A stretch of DNA of 10,464 bases from an uncultured Limosilactobacillus sp. (GCF_934202235.1 NZ_CAKPXS010000053.1:1-10464); one strand, 5' to 3'; shown: positions 1 to 6,562, numbered from the stretch's first letter. Program-made: numbers and translations. Notes: generated from the sequence alone by a model not told the origin.

Positions 1-118
1 AAGCTTAGTTGCCTAAAAAATTATTATTCAGTTTTTCAGTCGAAATATTCAACTTCCAACTTTATGGGTACACGTCAATCCCGCCTGCGCGGGTGACCCT
101 TTCATTCTTTTGTGTTAC
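1..118. other. Left-edge intergenic stretch with a GC hairpin
   Basis: No gene is supported here. The first 60 bases are AT-rich. A perfect hairpin, CCCGC-ctgc-GCGGG, lies at 80-93, with possible outer pairing of GGG (66-68) to CCC (97-99) through bulges. It sits 25 bases beyond the proC stop codon and could end proC transcription, but in that direction it is followed by ATTGACG and not by a T run. On the plus strand it is followed by a T-rich stretch, so it could equally end a gene entering from the left. One plus-strand frame is open from the edge to a stop at 94-96, but it looks like chance. Confidence 0.4.
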
Positions 119-886
119 TTACTCGTTAGCTTTGTTGACGGCATCGATGACGGCATGACGGAAGCCATCCTTTTCCAATGCGGCCACGCCCCGGATCGTT
201 GTCCCACCAGGGGAAGTGACCTGGTCACGAAGCAGGGCGGGTGCCTGCTTGGTCGCCGTTGCCAGGGCGCCAGAGCCCTTGACCATGCTGGCAACCAGTT
301 CATAGGCAGTCTGTCGGCTCATCCCGTGAAGGACGGCAGCGTCACTCATTGCGTCCATGAAGACGTCAACAAATGCCGGACCGCAACCACCGATAACGCC
401 GACGATCCCTAGTTGCTTTTCCGGGACCTCGATGATGTCACCAAGCGGCGAGAGGGCCTTTTTGATGGTTGCTTGCGCATCACTAGTGGCCTGGTCAGGC
501 ATGGCCAAGCCGATGGCTCCGGCATTAACTGCTACCGGGGTATTCGGAATGATGGTGGCAATCGTTTGCGTGGGCAAAACTTCCCGGAGAGCAGCTTGAC
601 TAATCCCCGCTGCTGCGGAAATAACCACCGTTGCCGACGAGAGGTTGCTCAGCGTGCGGGCAACGTCAACGGTCACGGGTGCCGGGGTGGTCAAAATCAC
701 CACGTCGGGCTGAGCAGCGACGACTTGTTTTGCCTGGTGAACCAGCTTCACGCCCAACTGGGCCGTCAGTTGGCTAACCCGCGGGTTTTGTGGATTCATG
801 GTCAGGAGTTCAAAACCGCCATGGTGGCAGTAGCCTTTCAGGATGGCGCCACCCATGGCACCAACACCGATAATTGCAATTTTCAT
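119..886 (-). CDS. proC: Pyrroline-5-carboxylate reductase (ProC)
   Basis: Catalyses the last step of proline synthesis, reducing 1-pyrroline-5-carboxylate to L-proline with NAD(P)H in the cytoplasm. The 255-residue protein opens with the Rossmann dinucleotide-binding motif GVGAMGG at residues 7-13. The conserved family signature DQVTSPGGTT lies at 221-230, near the C terminus in the dimerisation domain. The length is slightly under the usual 260-280 residues but the protein looks complete. The start is supported by a GAGGAAAGGA ribosome binding site just upstream. The gene lies 18 bases after the stop of the MucBP-domain gene on the same strand, so the two are probably co-transcribed. No separate proC promoter was seen. 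The proA and proB genes are not in the window. Confidence 0.93.
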   Translation of the reverse strand: MKIAIIGVGAMGGAILKGYCHHGGFELLTMNPQNPRVSQLTAQLGVKLVHQAKQVVAAQPDVVILTTPAPVTVDVARTLSNLSSATVVISAAAGISQAALREVLPTQTIATIIPNTPVAVNAGAIGLAMPDQATSDAQATIKKALSPLGDIIEVPEKQLGIVGVIGGCGPAFVDVFMDAMSDAAVLHGMSRQTAYELVASMVKGSGALATATKQAPALLRDQVTSPGGTTIRGVAALEKDGFRHAVIDAVNKANE

Positions 887-904
887 AGTAAAAGTCCTTT
901 CCTC

Positions 905-1612
905 TTATAGTAGGTCGATGTACATCGCGTTAACGTAACCCCGCCGGGCAACGTGGTACCACTTGACGCCGTTATCGTCATCTAATTCGGCGTTAATAGT
1001 GAAGGAGACGCCATCAGCGGCATGGTCGACAACCTTGCCATAGGGGGCGTCATAGATGGGAAGTGAACCACCAGTGACGTAGTTGACGGTCCCGGTAACG
1101 TTGATTTTTGTTTCTGCCAGTTTGGTGGTTGCCGGTTCGGGATGTAAGTTGAGTTCCGGGAATGGCTGGTCGACGAGCTCGAGTTGAGAATCGTCAAACT
1201 GCGCCCACTGGTCTGCGCCCACTTCGTACCATACCTGGTGGTCAAAAGTAGTGACCCGTTCAAAGGATTTGATAATAATCCCTGGTGCGATTGGTTTGCC
1301 AGCTGGCATGCCACCAACCATGTCATAGACGGTTGTGGACTGCTTAATCCGTAAGAAGACGTCGACAGTTTCAACCGTTTCCCAGTTTTGGTGACGGTAC
1401 ATTAACTTGATCGTGTGGGTCTTCATGTCGAAAGTCCCGCTTAATTCACCATCATTTTTGATAAAACGGTAACCGGGGATGTCGAGCTTATCAACATGGT
1501 AGTCATCACCGATAAAACCTTGCAGCAGTTGCGGGACGCGAAGGTTTTCGTGCGAGTCGAGATCCATGTAGTAGACCCAAATAGGAGTTCCAGTTTTAAA
1601 CGAGCGATTCAT
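905..1612 (-). CDS. MucBP-domain protein with two SH3-like repeats, no signal peptide
   Basis: Function unknown. Residues about 12-74 resemble a MucBP (mucin-binding protein) repeat, with the pattern of a DDYHVDKLDIPGY segment, a GTFD turn and a final IKLMYRH strand. Two further segments, about 82-147 and 167-235, look like repeats of one small beta-barrel, probably bacterial SH3-like or SLAP-like. Each carries a VYD or IYD motif (95-97 and 186-188), and later WYEV or WYHV (128-131 and 218-221). There is no hydrophobic N-terminal signal, transmembrane segment or LPxTG anchor, which is odd because MucBP repeats usually sit in secreted surface proteins. The start has a GGAGTGA ribosome binding site (1619-1625) 6 bases upstream. 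It probably forms an operon with proC downstream. The domain calls come from reading by eye. Confidence 0.75.
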   Translation of the reverse strand: MNRSFKTGTPIWVYYMDLDSHENLRVPQLLQGFIGDDYHVDKLDIPGYRFIKNDGELSGTFDMKTHTIKLMYRHQNWETVETVDVFLRIKQSTTVYDMVGGMPAGKPIAPGIIIKSFERVTTFDHQVWYEVGADQWAQFDDSQLELVDQPFPELNLHPEPATTKLAETKINVTGTVNYVTGGSLPIYDAPYGKVVDHAADGVSFTINAELDDDNGVKWYHVARRGYVNAMYIDLL

Positions 1613-1651
1613 CAGTTTTCACTCCAATTATTTTCATAGTTTAACACCATA

Positions 1652-1657
1652 ATTATA
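1652..1657 (-). promoter_or_regulatory. Probable -10 box for the MucBP-gene/proC unit
   Basis: A perfect TATAAT on the minus strand lies 39 bases upstream of the MucBP-gene start codon. The matching -35 region is weak: GCACTA at 17-base spacing, so the promoter call rests mainly on the -10 box and its position after the clpE terminator. Confidence 0.5.
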
Positions 1658-1709
1658 CCGCTTTGTTGGTACTTTAGTGCCAGCATTCAGCAAGCATTAG
1701 ACAAACTTA

Positions 1710-1738
1710 AAGGGCCCGACAGCGCCTGCCGGACCCTT
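1710..1738 (-). terminator. Intrinsic terminator of clpE
   Basis: This is an imperfect inverted repeat 17 bases after the clpE stop codon. AAGGG pairs with CCCTT, CCG with CGG and CAG with CTG, separated by two single mismatches, around a three-base loop. In the clpE direction the last stem arm runs into CCCTTTAAGTTTG, a short U-containing tail. It separates clpE from the MucBP-gene/proC unit on the same strand. Confidence 0.75.
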
Positions 1739-1755
1739 CGTTGGTTGAGGGAAAA

Positions 1756-4032
1756 TTAGTTGTTATCATCAGAAGTTGATTCATCAGCGGTTGGTTCACC
1801 ATGATCGCTAATGGCGACTGGTGAAGCTACTACCGTGATGTTGCCGTCATCATCCAGGTGAGCAACCAAGTTGTGGACGTCAGCGTGGTCTAAGACGAAG
1901 TCGGCAATGCGGTCTTCGATCTGTTCCTGGATTGTCCGGCGCAGTGGACGAGCACCCATCTGCGGGTTGTAACCAAGGTCAACCAGCTTATCCTTCACAT
2001 CGTCGTCAACGGAAATGTGCAACTGCCGATCCTTCAACATCTCGTTAACATCCGACAGCATTAGGTTGACGATCTGCTTCAGTTCTGGTTTCGTTAGGTG
2101 GTTGAATTCAACGATGTCGTCGAACCGGTTCAGAAATTCAGGCTTGAAGTAGTTGGTCAGCTTGGTAATCAAACTGGAACGACTACTGTTGCCCGGACCG
2201 AAACCAATGGCCCCGGCTTCGGAATCGCCAGTACCGGCGTTCGACGTCATAATGATGATGGTGTCCTTGAAGGAAACGGTCCGCCCCTGTGAATCAGTCA
2301 GCCGCCCGTCATCAAGGATTTGCAAGAACATGTGCATAACGTCCGGGTGCGCCTTTTCCACTTCGTCCAAGAGGATTAGGGAGTAAGGGTGACGACGAAC
2401 TTGCTCGGTTAGTTGGCCCGGTTCGTCGTAACCAATGTAGCCTGGCGCTGCCCCGATGAGCTTGGAAGTAGATTCCTTTTCCATGTATTCACTCATGTCG
2501 AAGCGGATCATCGCGTCAGTTGAACCAAAGAGTAATTTCGCCAACTGCTTAGCCGTTTCCGTCTTGCCGACACCTGTTGGCCCAACGAAGAGGAAGGAGC
2601 CAATTGGCCGACCCGACTTGTTGAGCCCGATCCGGTTCCGCCGGATTGCCCGGGCAATCTTATCAACAGCCTGATCCTGACCAATAACCCGCTTTTCCAG
2701 CGTCTTATCAAGATCACGCAGCTGGTTTTGCTCCTGCTTTTCCAGGTCGCCAACCGGAATGCCAGTCTTATCTTCGACGATTGCCTGCATGTCTTCCTTC
2801 GTTACCGTTGCGGCATCCTCAGTCTGGTTTTCTTCAGCAGCCTTCTTTGCCTTGGTCAGCTGGGTAACCTGGTCACGGTAGTAAGCTGCCTTTTCGTAGT
2901 CCTGACTTTCCACCGCTTGCTGCTTGTGTGCTTCGGCGGTATGGATATCATTTTCGATCGCATTGGGGTCGGACGTCTTCAACGTCAAGTTCTTGCGTGA
3001 ACCGGCCTCATCCAGCAGGTCGATTGCCTTGTCTGGCAAGAAACGGTCCTGGATGTAGCGGTCAGATAACTTCGCTGCTGCTTTGATTGCATCGTCGGTG
3101 TACTTGACGTGGTGGAAGTCTTGGTAACGATCCTTAATCCCGTTTAAGATCTTGATCGTCTCGTCAACGCTCGGCTCGTCCACTTGGACTGGCTGGAACC
3201 GGCGGGCGAGGGCGGCGTCCTTTTCGATCTTCCGGTATTCGTTGAGCGTCGTGGCCCCGATTAACTGGAAGTCGCCCCGGGCCAGCGCCGGCTTCAAAAC
3301 GTTACCAGCGTCCATCCCACCTTCGGCATTGCCAGCACCCATGATTTCGTGGATTTCGTCAATGAAGAGGATGATGTTCTTATTCTTTTGCACTTCTTTC
3401 ATCAATTGCTGCATCCGTTGTTCAAACTGGCCACGGATCCCGGTCCCTTGAACCAGCGAAACAACGTCTAAGCGAATAATTTGTTTGTTACGTAGTTTGT
3501 CCGGTACTTGACCAGAGACAATCGATTCAGCTAGGCCTTCAACGACCGCCGTCTTCCCGACACCAGCTTCACCGATCAGCACTGGGTTGTTCTTGGTCCG
3601 CCGGTTTAAGATTTCAACGACCCGTTTGATTTCCGTGTCCCGGCCAATCACTGGGTCAATCTTTCCCTGCTTAGCCATGTTGGTCAGGTTGATTCCGTAT
3701 TGACCCAACAGGCCCTTGCCATTGCGGCGACCGTTGCCACCCCGGCCACGGTTATTACCGTTGTTGCCATTGAAGTTGGCCTGGCCACCATTAGCGTTTT
3801 GTCCAGCCATGTTATTCATGGCGTTCATAAAGTCTTCCATGTTTCCAAAGCCAAATGGGTTGTCCATATTATTATTGCCCCCGTTTCCGTTCATCATGTT
3901 AGTCATATTAGTTTGCATGTTTTGTAATTTTTGGTAGCAACTTTGACAAAGGTTAACTTGCATCCGTTGACCGTTGTATTCCATCTGCAGGTGGATAGTT
4001 GCTGGATTTTCGTGACAGATTTGACAAATCAT
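1756..4032 (-). CDS. clpE: ATP-dependent Clp protease ATP-binding subunit ClpE
   Basis: Hexameric HSP100 unfoldase that feeds damaged proteins to ClpP under heat and other stress; in Firmicutes it also helps restore CtsR repression. The 758-residue protein begins with the ClpE zinc finger, Cys3/Cys6 and Cys29/Cys32. An Asn/Gly/Met-rich linker follows (about 38-106). AAA domain 1 has Walker A GEAGVGKT (154-161) and Walker B ILFIDE (221-226). A UVR-type coiled segment lies at about 360-395. AAA domain 2 has Walker A GPTGVGKT (484-491), Walker B LILLDE (552-557) and the sensor-2 motif GARPLRR (693-699). The IGF tripeptide at 609-611 fits the ClpP-binding loop. The C-terminal tail is acidic. The start codon has a GAGGAGG ribosome binding site (4044-4050) 11 bases upstream. 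Control by CtsR, and perhaps HrcA, is indicated by the upstream sites. Confidence 0.96.
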   Translation of the reverse strand: MICQICHENPATIHLQMEYNGQRMQVNLCQSCYQKLQNMQTNMTNMMNGNGGNNNMDNPFGFGNMEDFMNAMNNMAGQNANGGQANFNGNNGNNRGRGGNGRRNGKGLLGQYGINLTNMAKQGKIDPVIGRDTEIKRVVEILNRRTKNNPVLIGEAGVGKTAVVEGLAESIVSGQVPDKLRNKQIIRLDVVSLVQGTGIRGQFEQRMQQLMKEVQKNKNIILFIDEIHEIMGAGNAEGGMDAGNVLKPALARGDFQLIGATTLNEYRKIEKDAALARRFQPVQVDEPSVDETIKILNGIKDRYQDFHHVKYTDDAIKAAAKLSDRYIQDRFLPDKAIDLLDEAGSRKNLTLKTSDPNAIENDIHTAEAHKQQAVESQDYEKAAYYRDQVTQLTKAKKAAEENQTEDAATVTKEDMQAIVEDKTGIPVGDLEKQEQNQLRDLDKTLEKRVIGQDQAVDKIARAIRRNRIGLNKSGRPIGSFLFVGPTGVGKTETAKQLAKLLFGSTDAMIRFDMSEYMEKESTSKLIGAAPGYIGYDEPGQLTEQVRRHPYSLILLDEVEKAHPDVMHMFLQILDDGRLTDSQGRTVSFKDTIIIMTSNAGTGDSEAGAIGFGPGNSSRSSLITKLTNYFKPEFLNRFDDIVEFNHLTKPELKQIVNLMLSDVNEMLKDRQLHISVDDDVKDKLVDLGYNPQMGARPLRRTIQEQIEDRIADFVLDHADVHNLVAHLDDDGNITVVASPVAISDHGEPTADESTSDDNN

Positions 4033-4077
4033 TCAGTACGAGACCTCCTCGTATAAACCGGCCAACCGTGAAAATGG

Positions 4078-4094
4078 TTTGACCTTTCTTGACT
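4078..4094 (-). promoter_or_regulatory. CtsR operator of clpE
   Basis: The minus strand reads AGTCAAG-AAA-GGTCAAA, a tandem heptad repeat with three-base spacing. It matches the CtsR consensus RGTCAAANANRGTCAAA at all but one fixed position. It begins about 10 bases after the -10 box, at or just after the likely transcription start, where bound CtsR would block clpE transcription. Repression of clpE by CtsR is established in several Firmicutes; here it is inferred from the site. Confidence 0.88.
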
Positions 4095-4103
4095 AATAAC
4101 TTA

Positions 4104-4131
4104 ATTATACTTACTTTTCCCCAGAAGACAA
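4104..4131 (-). promoter_or_regulatory. clpE promoter
   Basis: On the minus strand, -35 TTGTCT (4126-4131) and a perfect -10 TATAAT (4104-4109) are separated by 16 bases. The predicted start near 4097 gives a leader of about 65 bases containing the CtsR operator and the ribosome binding site. A second, weaker candidate lies further upstream inside the CIRCE element: TTAGCA (4170-4175), an 18-base spacer and TAAAAT (4146-4151). Confidence 0.8.
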
Positions 4132-4148
4132 GAGATTACACCTCAATT

Positions 4149-4175
4149 TTAGCACTCCCGCTATTTGATTGCTAA
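4149..4175. promoter_or_regulatory. CIRCE element (HrcA operator)
   Basis: TTAGCACTC, a 9-base spacer, then GATTGCTAA. The CIRCE consensus is TTAGCACTC-N9-GAGTGCTAA, so the left arm and the spacing are perfect and the right arm has one mismatch. It lies between the divergent clpE and small-gene promoters. Its centre is about 55 bases from the clpE -10 box and about 53 from that of the small gene. HrcA normally binds CIRCE overlapping a promoter or leader of groESL or hrcA-grpE-dnaK, so this intermediate position is unusual. Which gene it serves cannot be told from sequence. Confidence 0.82.
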
Positions 4176-4179
4176 AAAG

Positions 4180-4199
4180 TGGGCCCATGCTGGTGCCCA
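4180..4199. repeat. Inverted repeat upstream of the small gene
   Basis: TGGGC and GCCCA arms, five bases each, are separated by 10 bases. The repeat sits where the -35 region of the small gene's promoter should be, so it could be a protein-binding site. The short arms mean chance is possible. Confidence 0.3.
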
Positions 4200-4218
4200 T
4201 TTAATAATCAGTTATAAT
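4191..4218 (+). promoter_or_regulatory. Probable promoter of the small gene
   Basis: A perfect -10 TATAAT (4213-4218) lies 33 bases before the proposed ATG. The -35 region is poor, TGGTGC at 4191-4196 with a 16-base spacer. A promoter with a weak -35 may depend on another factor or be weakly expressed. Confidence 0.55.
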
Positions 4219-4251
4219 GAACATAAATTAAAGAGTGGGGTGACAAGTGAG

Positions 4252-4434
4252 ATGAGTGAGAATTTTCAGCAGCAACTAACCGACCTGATTAATAAGAAGA
4301 TTGATGAATTTACCGTGACGCCAGAGACTTTTCAGGAGTTTCAGGCAGTCTTTCATGACTACGAATACCGGACTCAGGTGGTCGGCAAAGCTGAGCGTGG
4401 TGGAACCATCAAATACCGCTTGAAGGAAAGTTAA
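4252..4434 (+). CDS. Small protein of unknown function (60 aa)
   Basis: I do not recognise this family. The 60-residue protein is probably cytoplasmic: it has no signal peptide or membrane segment. The first half is helix-like and polar, with a QQQLTDLINKKIDEF stretch at 6-20; the middle is aromatic (FQEF...FHDYEYR, 27-40); the end is basic (KAERGGTIKYRLKES, 46-60). The ATG at 4252 was chosen because GGGGTGA lies 8 bases upstream and a TATAAT box sits at a suitable distance. The frame extends upstream to a TTG at 4165, but that would read through the CIRCE element and the promoter. A GTG at 4240 is a possible alternative. The gene is divergent from clpE, shares its control region, and is followed by ptsH with a separate promoter. 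Confidence 0.75.
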   Translation: MSENFQQQLTDLINKKIDEFTVTPETFQEFQAVFHDYEYRTQVVGKAERGGTIKYRLKES

Positions 4435-4453
4435 TAATCCGCCTGCAAGCGGT
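4415..4453 (+). terminator. Possible weak terminator after the small gene
   Basis: A perfect 8-base inverted repeat, ACCGCTTG (4415-4422) and CAAGCGGT (4446-4453), spans the end of the small gene with a 23-base loop. The bases after it (TGCTATTTATCTTG) are only moderately T-rich, so termination would be inefficient. Confidence 0.35.
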
Positions 4454-4457
4454 TGCT
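4443..4457 (+). promoter_or_regulatory. cre-like site upstream of ptsH
   Basis: CTGCAAGCGGTTGCT fits the catabolite-responsive consensus WTGNAANCGNWNNCW at all but the first position. It sits 7 bases upstream of the ptsH -35 box, where CcpA could act. It overlaps the inverted repeat that may be a terminator, so the match may be incidental. Confidence 0.3.
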
Positions 4458-4464
4458 ATTTATC

Positions 4465-4493
4465 TTGTAATTAGGGTGCGTCCTTGATACAAT
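4465..4493 (+). promoter_or_regulatory. ptsHI promoter
   Basis: -35 TTGTAA (4465-4470) and -10 TACAAT (4488-4493) are separated by 17 bases. The expected start near 4500 gives a leader of roughly 58 bases before the ptsH ATG. Confidence 0.75.
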
Positions 4494-4557
4494 ATGGACA
4501 TGAGAGATGCCGAAGATTGGCTCGGCTACTTTTAAAATAATAAGGAGAATGATATTC

Positions 4558-4824
4558 ATGGAAAAACGCGAATACACTGTTGTTGCTGAAACTGGGATCC
4601 ATGCTCGTCCAGCAACTATCTTGGTTCAAACCGCATCAAAGTTCACTTCAGACATTAACCTGGCTTACAATGGCAAGAGTGTCAACCTGAAGTCCATTAT
4701 GGGTGTAATGTCATTGGGTGTTGGTCAAAACGCTGATGTTACCATCACCGCTGAAGGTGACGACGAAAAGGATGCCATCGCAGCCATTGATGACACGATG
4801 CACAAGGAAGGACTGGCTGACTAG
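4558..4824 (+). CDS. ptsH: Phosphocarrier protein HPr
   Basis: General phosphotransferase-system protein that takes the phosphoryl group from enzyme I and passes it to sugar-specific EIIA proteins in the cytoplasm. The 88-residue protein has the usual family length. The catalytic His15 lies in GIHARPA (13-19). Ser46, the target of HPr kinase/phosphorylase in Firmicutes, lies in LKSIMGVMSL (44-53), so the protein can also act as CcpA co-repressor. The ATG at 4558 is preceded by AAGGAG (4542-4547) at 10 bases. The frame is open further upstream, to 4507, but that extension lacks HPr homology. ptsI starts 3 bases after the stop, so the two form an operon. In heterofermentative lactobacilli the regulatory role may outweigh sugar transport; this is inference. 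Confidence 0.96.
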   Translation: MEKREYTVVAETGIHARPATILVQTASKFTSDINLAYNGKSVNLKSIMGVMSLGVGQNADVTITAEGDDEKDAIAAIDDTMHKEGLAD

Positions 4825-4827
4825 TAA

Positions 4828-6549
4828 ATGGTTCAATCACTCAATGGTTTAGCCGCCAGTGGTGGCATTGCTATTGGTCAGGCTTACCTGTTGGGCGATA
4901 CCAGTCTTACCGTTTTAAATCATTACAACGATAATGTGAATCATGAGGTCTCACGGCTTCATGATTCTTTTACTATCAGTGGGAAAAAGTTGGCCGTCCT
5001 GCAAAAACGGGCACGGCAGACGTTAGATAACCGGGCTGCTGCAGTTATTGATTCAGAGGTCAAAATGATGAGTGACCCCCGGTTACTGACCAGTATTGAA
5101 TGGTTGATTCGTAATGAAAAGGTAACGGCAGAGTGGGCAATCACCCAGCAGTTGGCACAAGAGAAGAAACGAGCTGCTAAGCAGGATCCCGACTACTTAA
5201 AACGGCGCTTAACAGCACTAAATGACGTGGAAAAGCAACTGGTTAACTACCTGCAGGGGACGGTTGTTGAACGGCAAATTCCCGCGGGAGCGATTTTGGT
5301 GACTAAGACTGCCACGCCGGTACTGATGGCGGCAGTCGGTGAACGGTTAACGGGTCTGGTTACGCAAACCGGCGGACCGACATCACACTTTGTGCTGATG
5401 AGTCAGTCAATGCAGATTCCCAGTGTGGTGGGGGTTGATGACCTCATGTCGACGGTCAAACAGGGTGACTTGCTAATTGTTGATGGCCTCCACGGCAAGT
5501 TGATCGTCAACCCGGACAAGCAAGTCATTGACGAGTACCAGCAGATGGCTGGTGACTTTGTCCGCGAGCAGCAGTGGTTTGGTCAGTTATCCCAGCGTGA
5601 AACGGTTAGTCTTGATGGTCACCACTTTATTGTGGCGGCTAATCTGACTTTGCCCAGTAACGCCACGGCGGCACTGGCTGCCGGCGCAGAAGGGGTCGGC
5701 CTGCTGCGAACCGAGTACCTCTTCTTAGGTCGGGGTAAAAACTTGCCAAGTGAAGAGGAGCAGTTTCAGGCTTATAAGGAAGTGCTGACGGCAATGCCGG
5801 ACAGCCGGGTGACCATCCGGACCATGGATGTTGGGGGTGACAAATTACTGCACCCTACCGGGAGAGGGGAGACCAATCCATTCCTTGGTGTTCGCGGAAT
5901 TCGGGTTAGTTTAAGCCACCCTCAATTGTTCGTTAGTCAGTTAAGGGCCTTATTGCGGGCGTCTGTTTACGGGCGGTTAGCCATTATGTTCCCGATGGTC
6001 GCCACCATTGATGAATTTAACCAGGCACGGTTACTGTTGGACCAAACTCGTCAAGAGTTACAAAAGAGTGGAGTCAGGGTGGCATCCGATATTGAAGTGG
6101 GGACGATGGTGGAAGTACCATCGGCGATCCTGATGGCAGATCAGCTGGCCCGCCAAGCGGACTTTTTCAGTATCGGCTCTAACGACCTTGTTCAGTACAT
6201 TTTTGCGGCTGACCGTGGTAACGAGCGGGTAGCTAACTTAAATCAGGAGTTGCACCCGGCGGTCCTTCGAGCGGTCAAGCAGGCCGTTGATGCAGCCCAC
6301 GCCGAGGGGAAGTCAGTCAGTCTTTGTGGTGAAATGGCGGGTAAGAGGTTGGCAGTGCCGCTGATCATGGCAATGGGGATGGATGAATTATCGGTTCCTA
6401 GTCCCCAGGTAGCCACTGTCCGCAACCTCATCAGCCAGCTCAAAATTCGCCAATTGCAGCCCTTACTTCATCAGGCACTGGCTGCCCACAATGCTGATGA
6501 AGTTAAGCAGCTGGTTCAGCACAGTTTGGCAAAAATGATCCAGCTTTAG
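4828..6549 (+). CDS. ptsI: PTS enzyme I (phosphoenolpyruvate-protein phosphotransferase)
   Basis: Autophosphorylates from phosphoenolpyruvate and phosphorylates HPr at His15, the first step of the sugar phosphotransferase system. At 573 residues it has full family length. The N-terminal part is the HPr-binding and phosphohistidine domain, with the active-site His187 in GGPTSH (182-187). The C-terminal PEP-binding barrel keeps the expected residues: Arg294 (LLRTEY), Arg331 (TIRTMD), Glu429 (VEVPS), Asn452-Asp453 (GSNDLVQY), Arg463 (AADRGNER) and Cys500 (CGEMAGK). The His signature is atypical: most enzyme I proteins have GGRTSH followed by MAR, here GGPTSH is followed by FVLMSQ. The start codon follows the ptsH stop by 3 bases, and AAGGAAGGA inside the end of ptsH lies 15 bases upstream. 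No clear terminator follows, so some readthrough into lafA is possible. Confidence 0.94.
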   Translation: MVQSLNGLAASGGIAIGQAYLLGDTSLTVLNHYNDNVNHEVSRLHDSFTISGKKLAVLQKRARQTLDNRAAAVIDSEVKMMSDPRLLTSIEWLIRNEKVTAEWAITQQLAQEKKRAAKQDPDYLKRRLTALNDVEKQLVNYLQGTVVERQIPAGAILVTKTATPVLMAAVGERLTGLVTQTGGPTSHFVLMSQSMQIPSVVGVDDLMSTVKQGDLLIVDGLHGKLIVNPDKQVIDEYQQMAGDFVREQQWFGQLSQRETVSLDGHHFIVAANLTLPSNATAALAAGAEGVGLLRTEYLFLGRGKNLPSEEEQFQAYKEVLTAMPDSRVTIRTMDVGGDKLLHPTGRGETNPFLGVRGIRVSLSHPQLFVSQLRALLRASVYGRLAIMFPMVATIDEFNQARLLLDQTRQELQKSGVRVASDIEVGTMVEVPSAILMADQLARQADFFSIGSNDLVQYIFAADRGNERVANLNQELHPAVLRAVKQAVDAAHAEGKSVSLCGEMAGKRLAVPLIMAMGMDELSVPSPQVATVRNLISQLKIRQLQPLLHQALAAHNADEVKQLVQHSLAKMIQL

Positions 6550-6562
6550 CAGGTAAGGAAAA

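Noticed and set aside
1..6. HindIII recognition site exactly at the window start
   Set aside because: Could reflect a cloned fragment boundary, but a single six-base site at an edge is not evidence of anything biological.
413..910. 165-codon open frame on the plus strand opposite proC
   Set aside because: It is antisense to a clear proC, has no family likeness, and its composition is explained by the reverse complement of proC.
982..1374. 130-codon frame on the minus strand inside the MucBP-domain gene
   Set aside because: Out-of-frame shadow, Ser/Pro/Leu-rich and without domain likeness; the longer frame has the better start and recognisable motifs.
2098..3937. Several plus-strand open frames of 64-99 codons opposite clpE
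   Set aside because: They lie antisense to a fully supported clpE, lack consistent ribosome binding sites and show repetitive, unlikely proteins.
4060..4084. Hairpin in the clpE leader that includes half of the CtsR site
   Set aside because: The stem has a bulge and a mismatch, and the tandem heptads are fully explained as a CtsR operator.
4165..4251. Upstream extension of the small gene to a TTG start
   Set aside because: It would translate the CIRCE right arm and the promoter; the ATG at 4252 has a better ribosome binding site.
4507..4557. Longer N-terminus for HPr
   Set aside because: The 17 extra residues have no HPr likeness, and numbering from 4558 places the catalytic residue at His15 and the regulatory one at Ser46.
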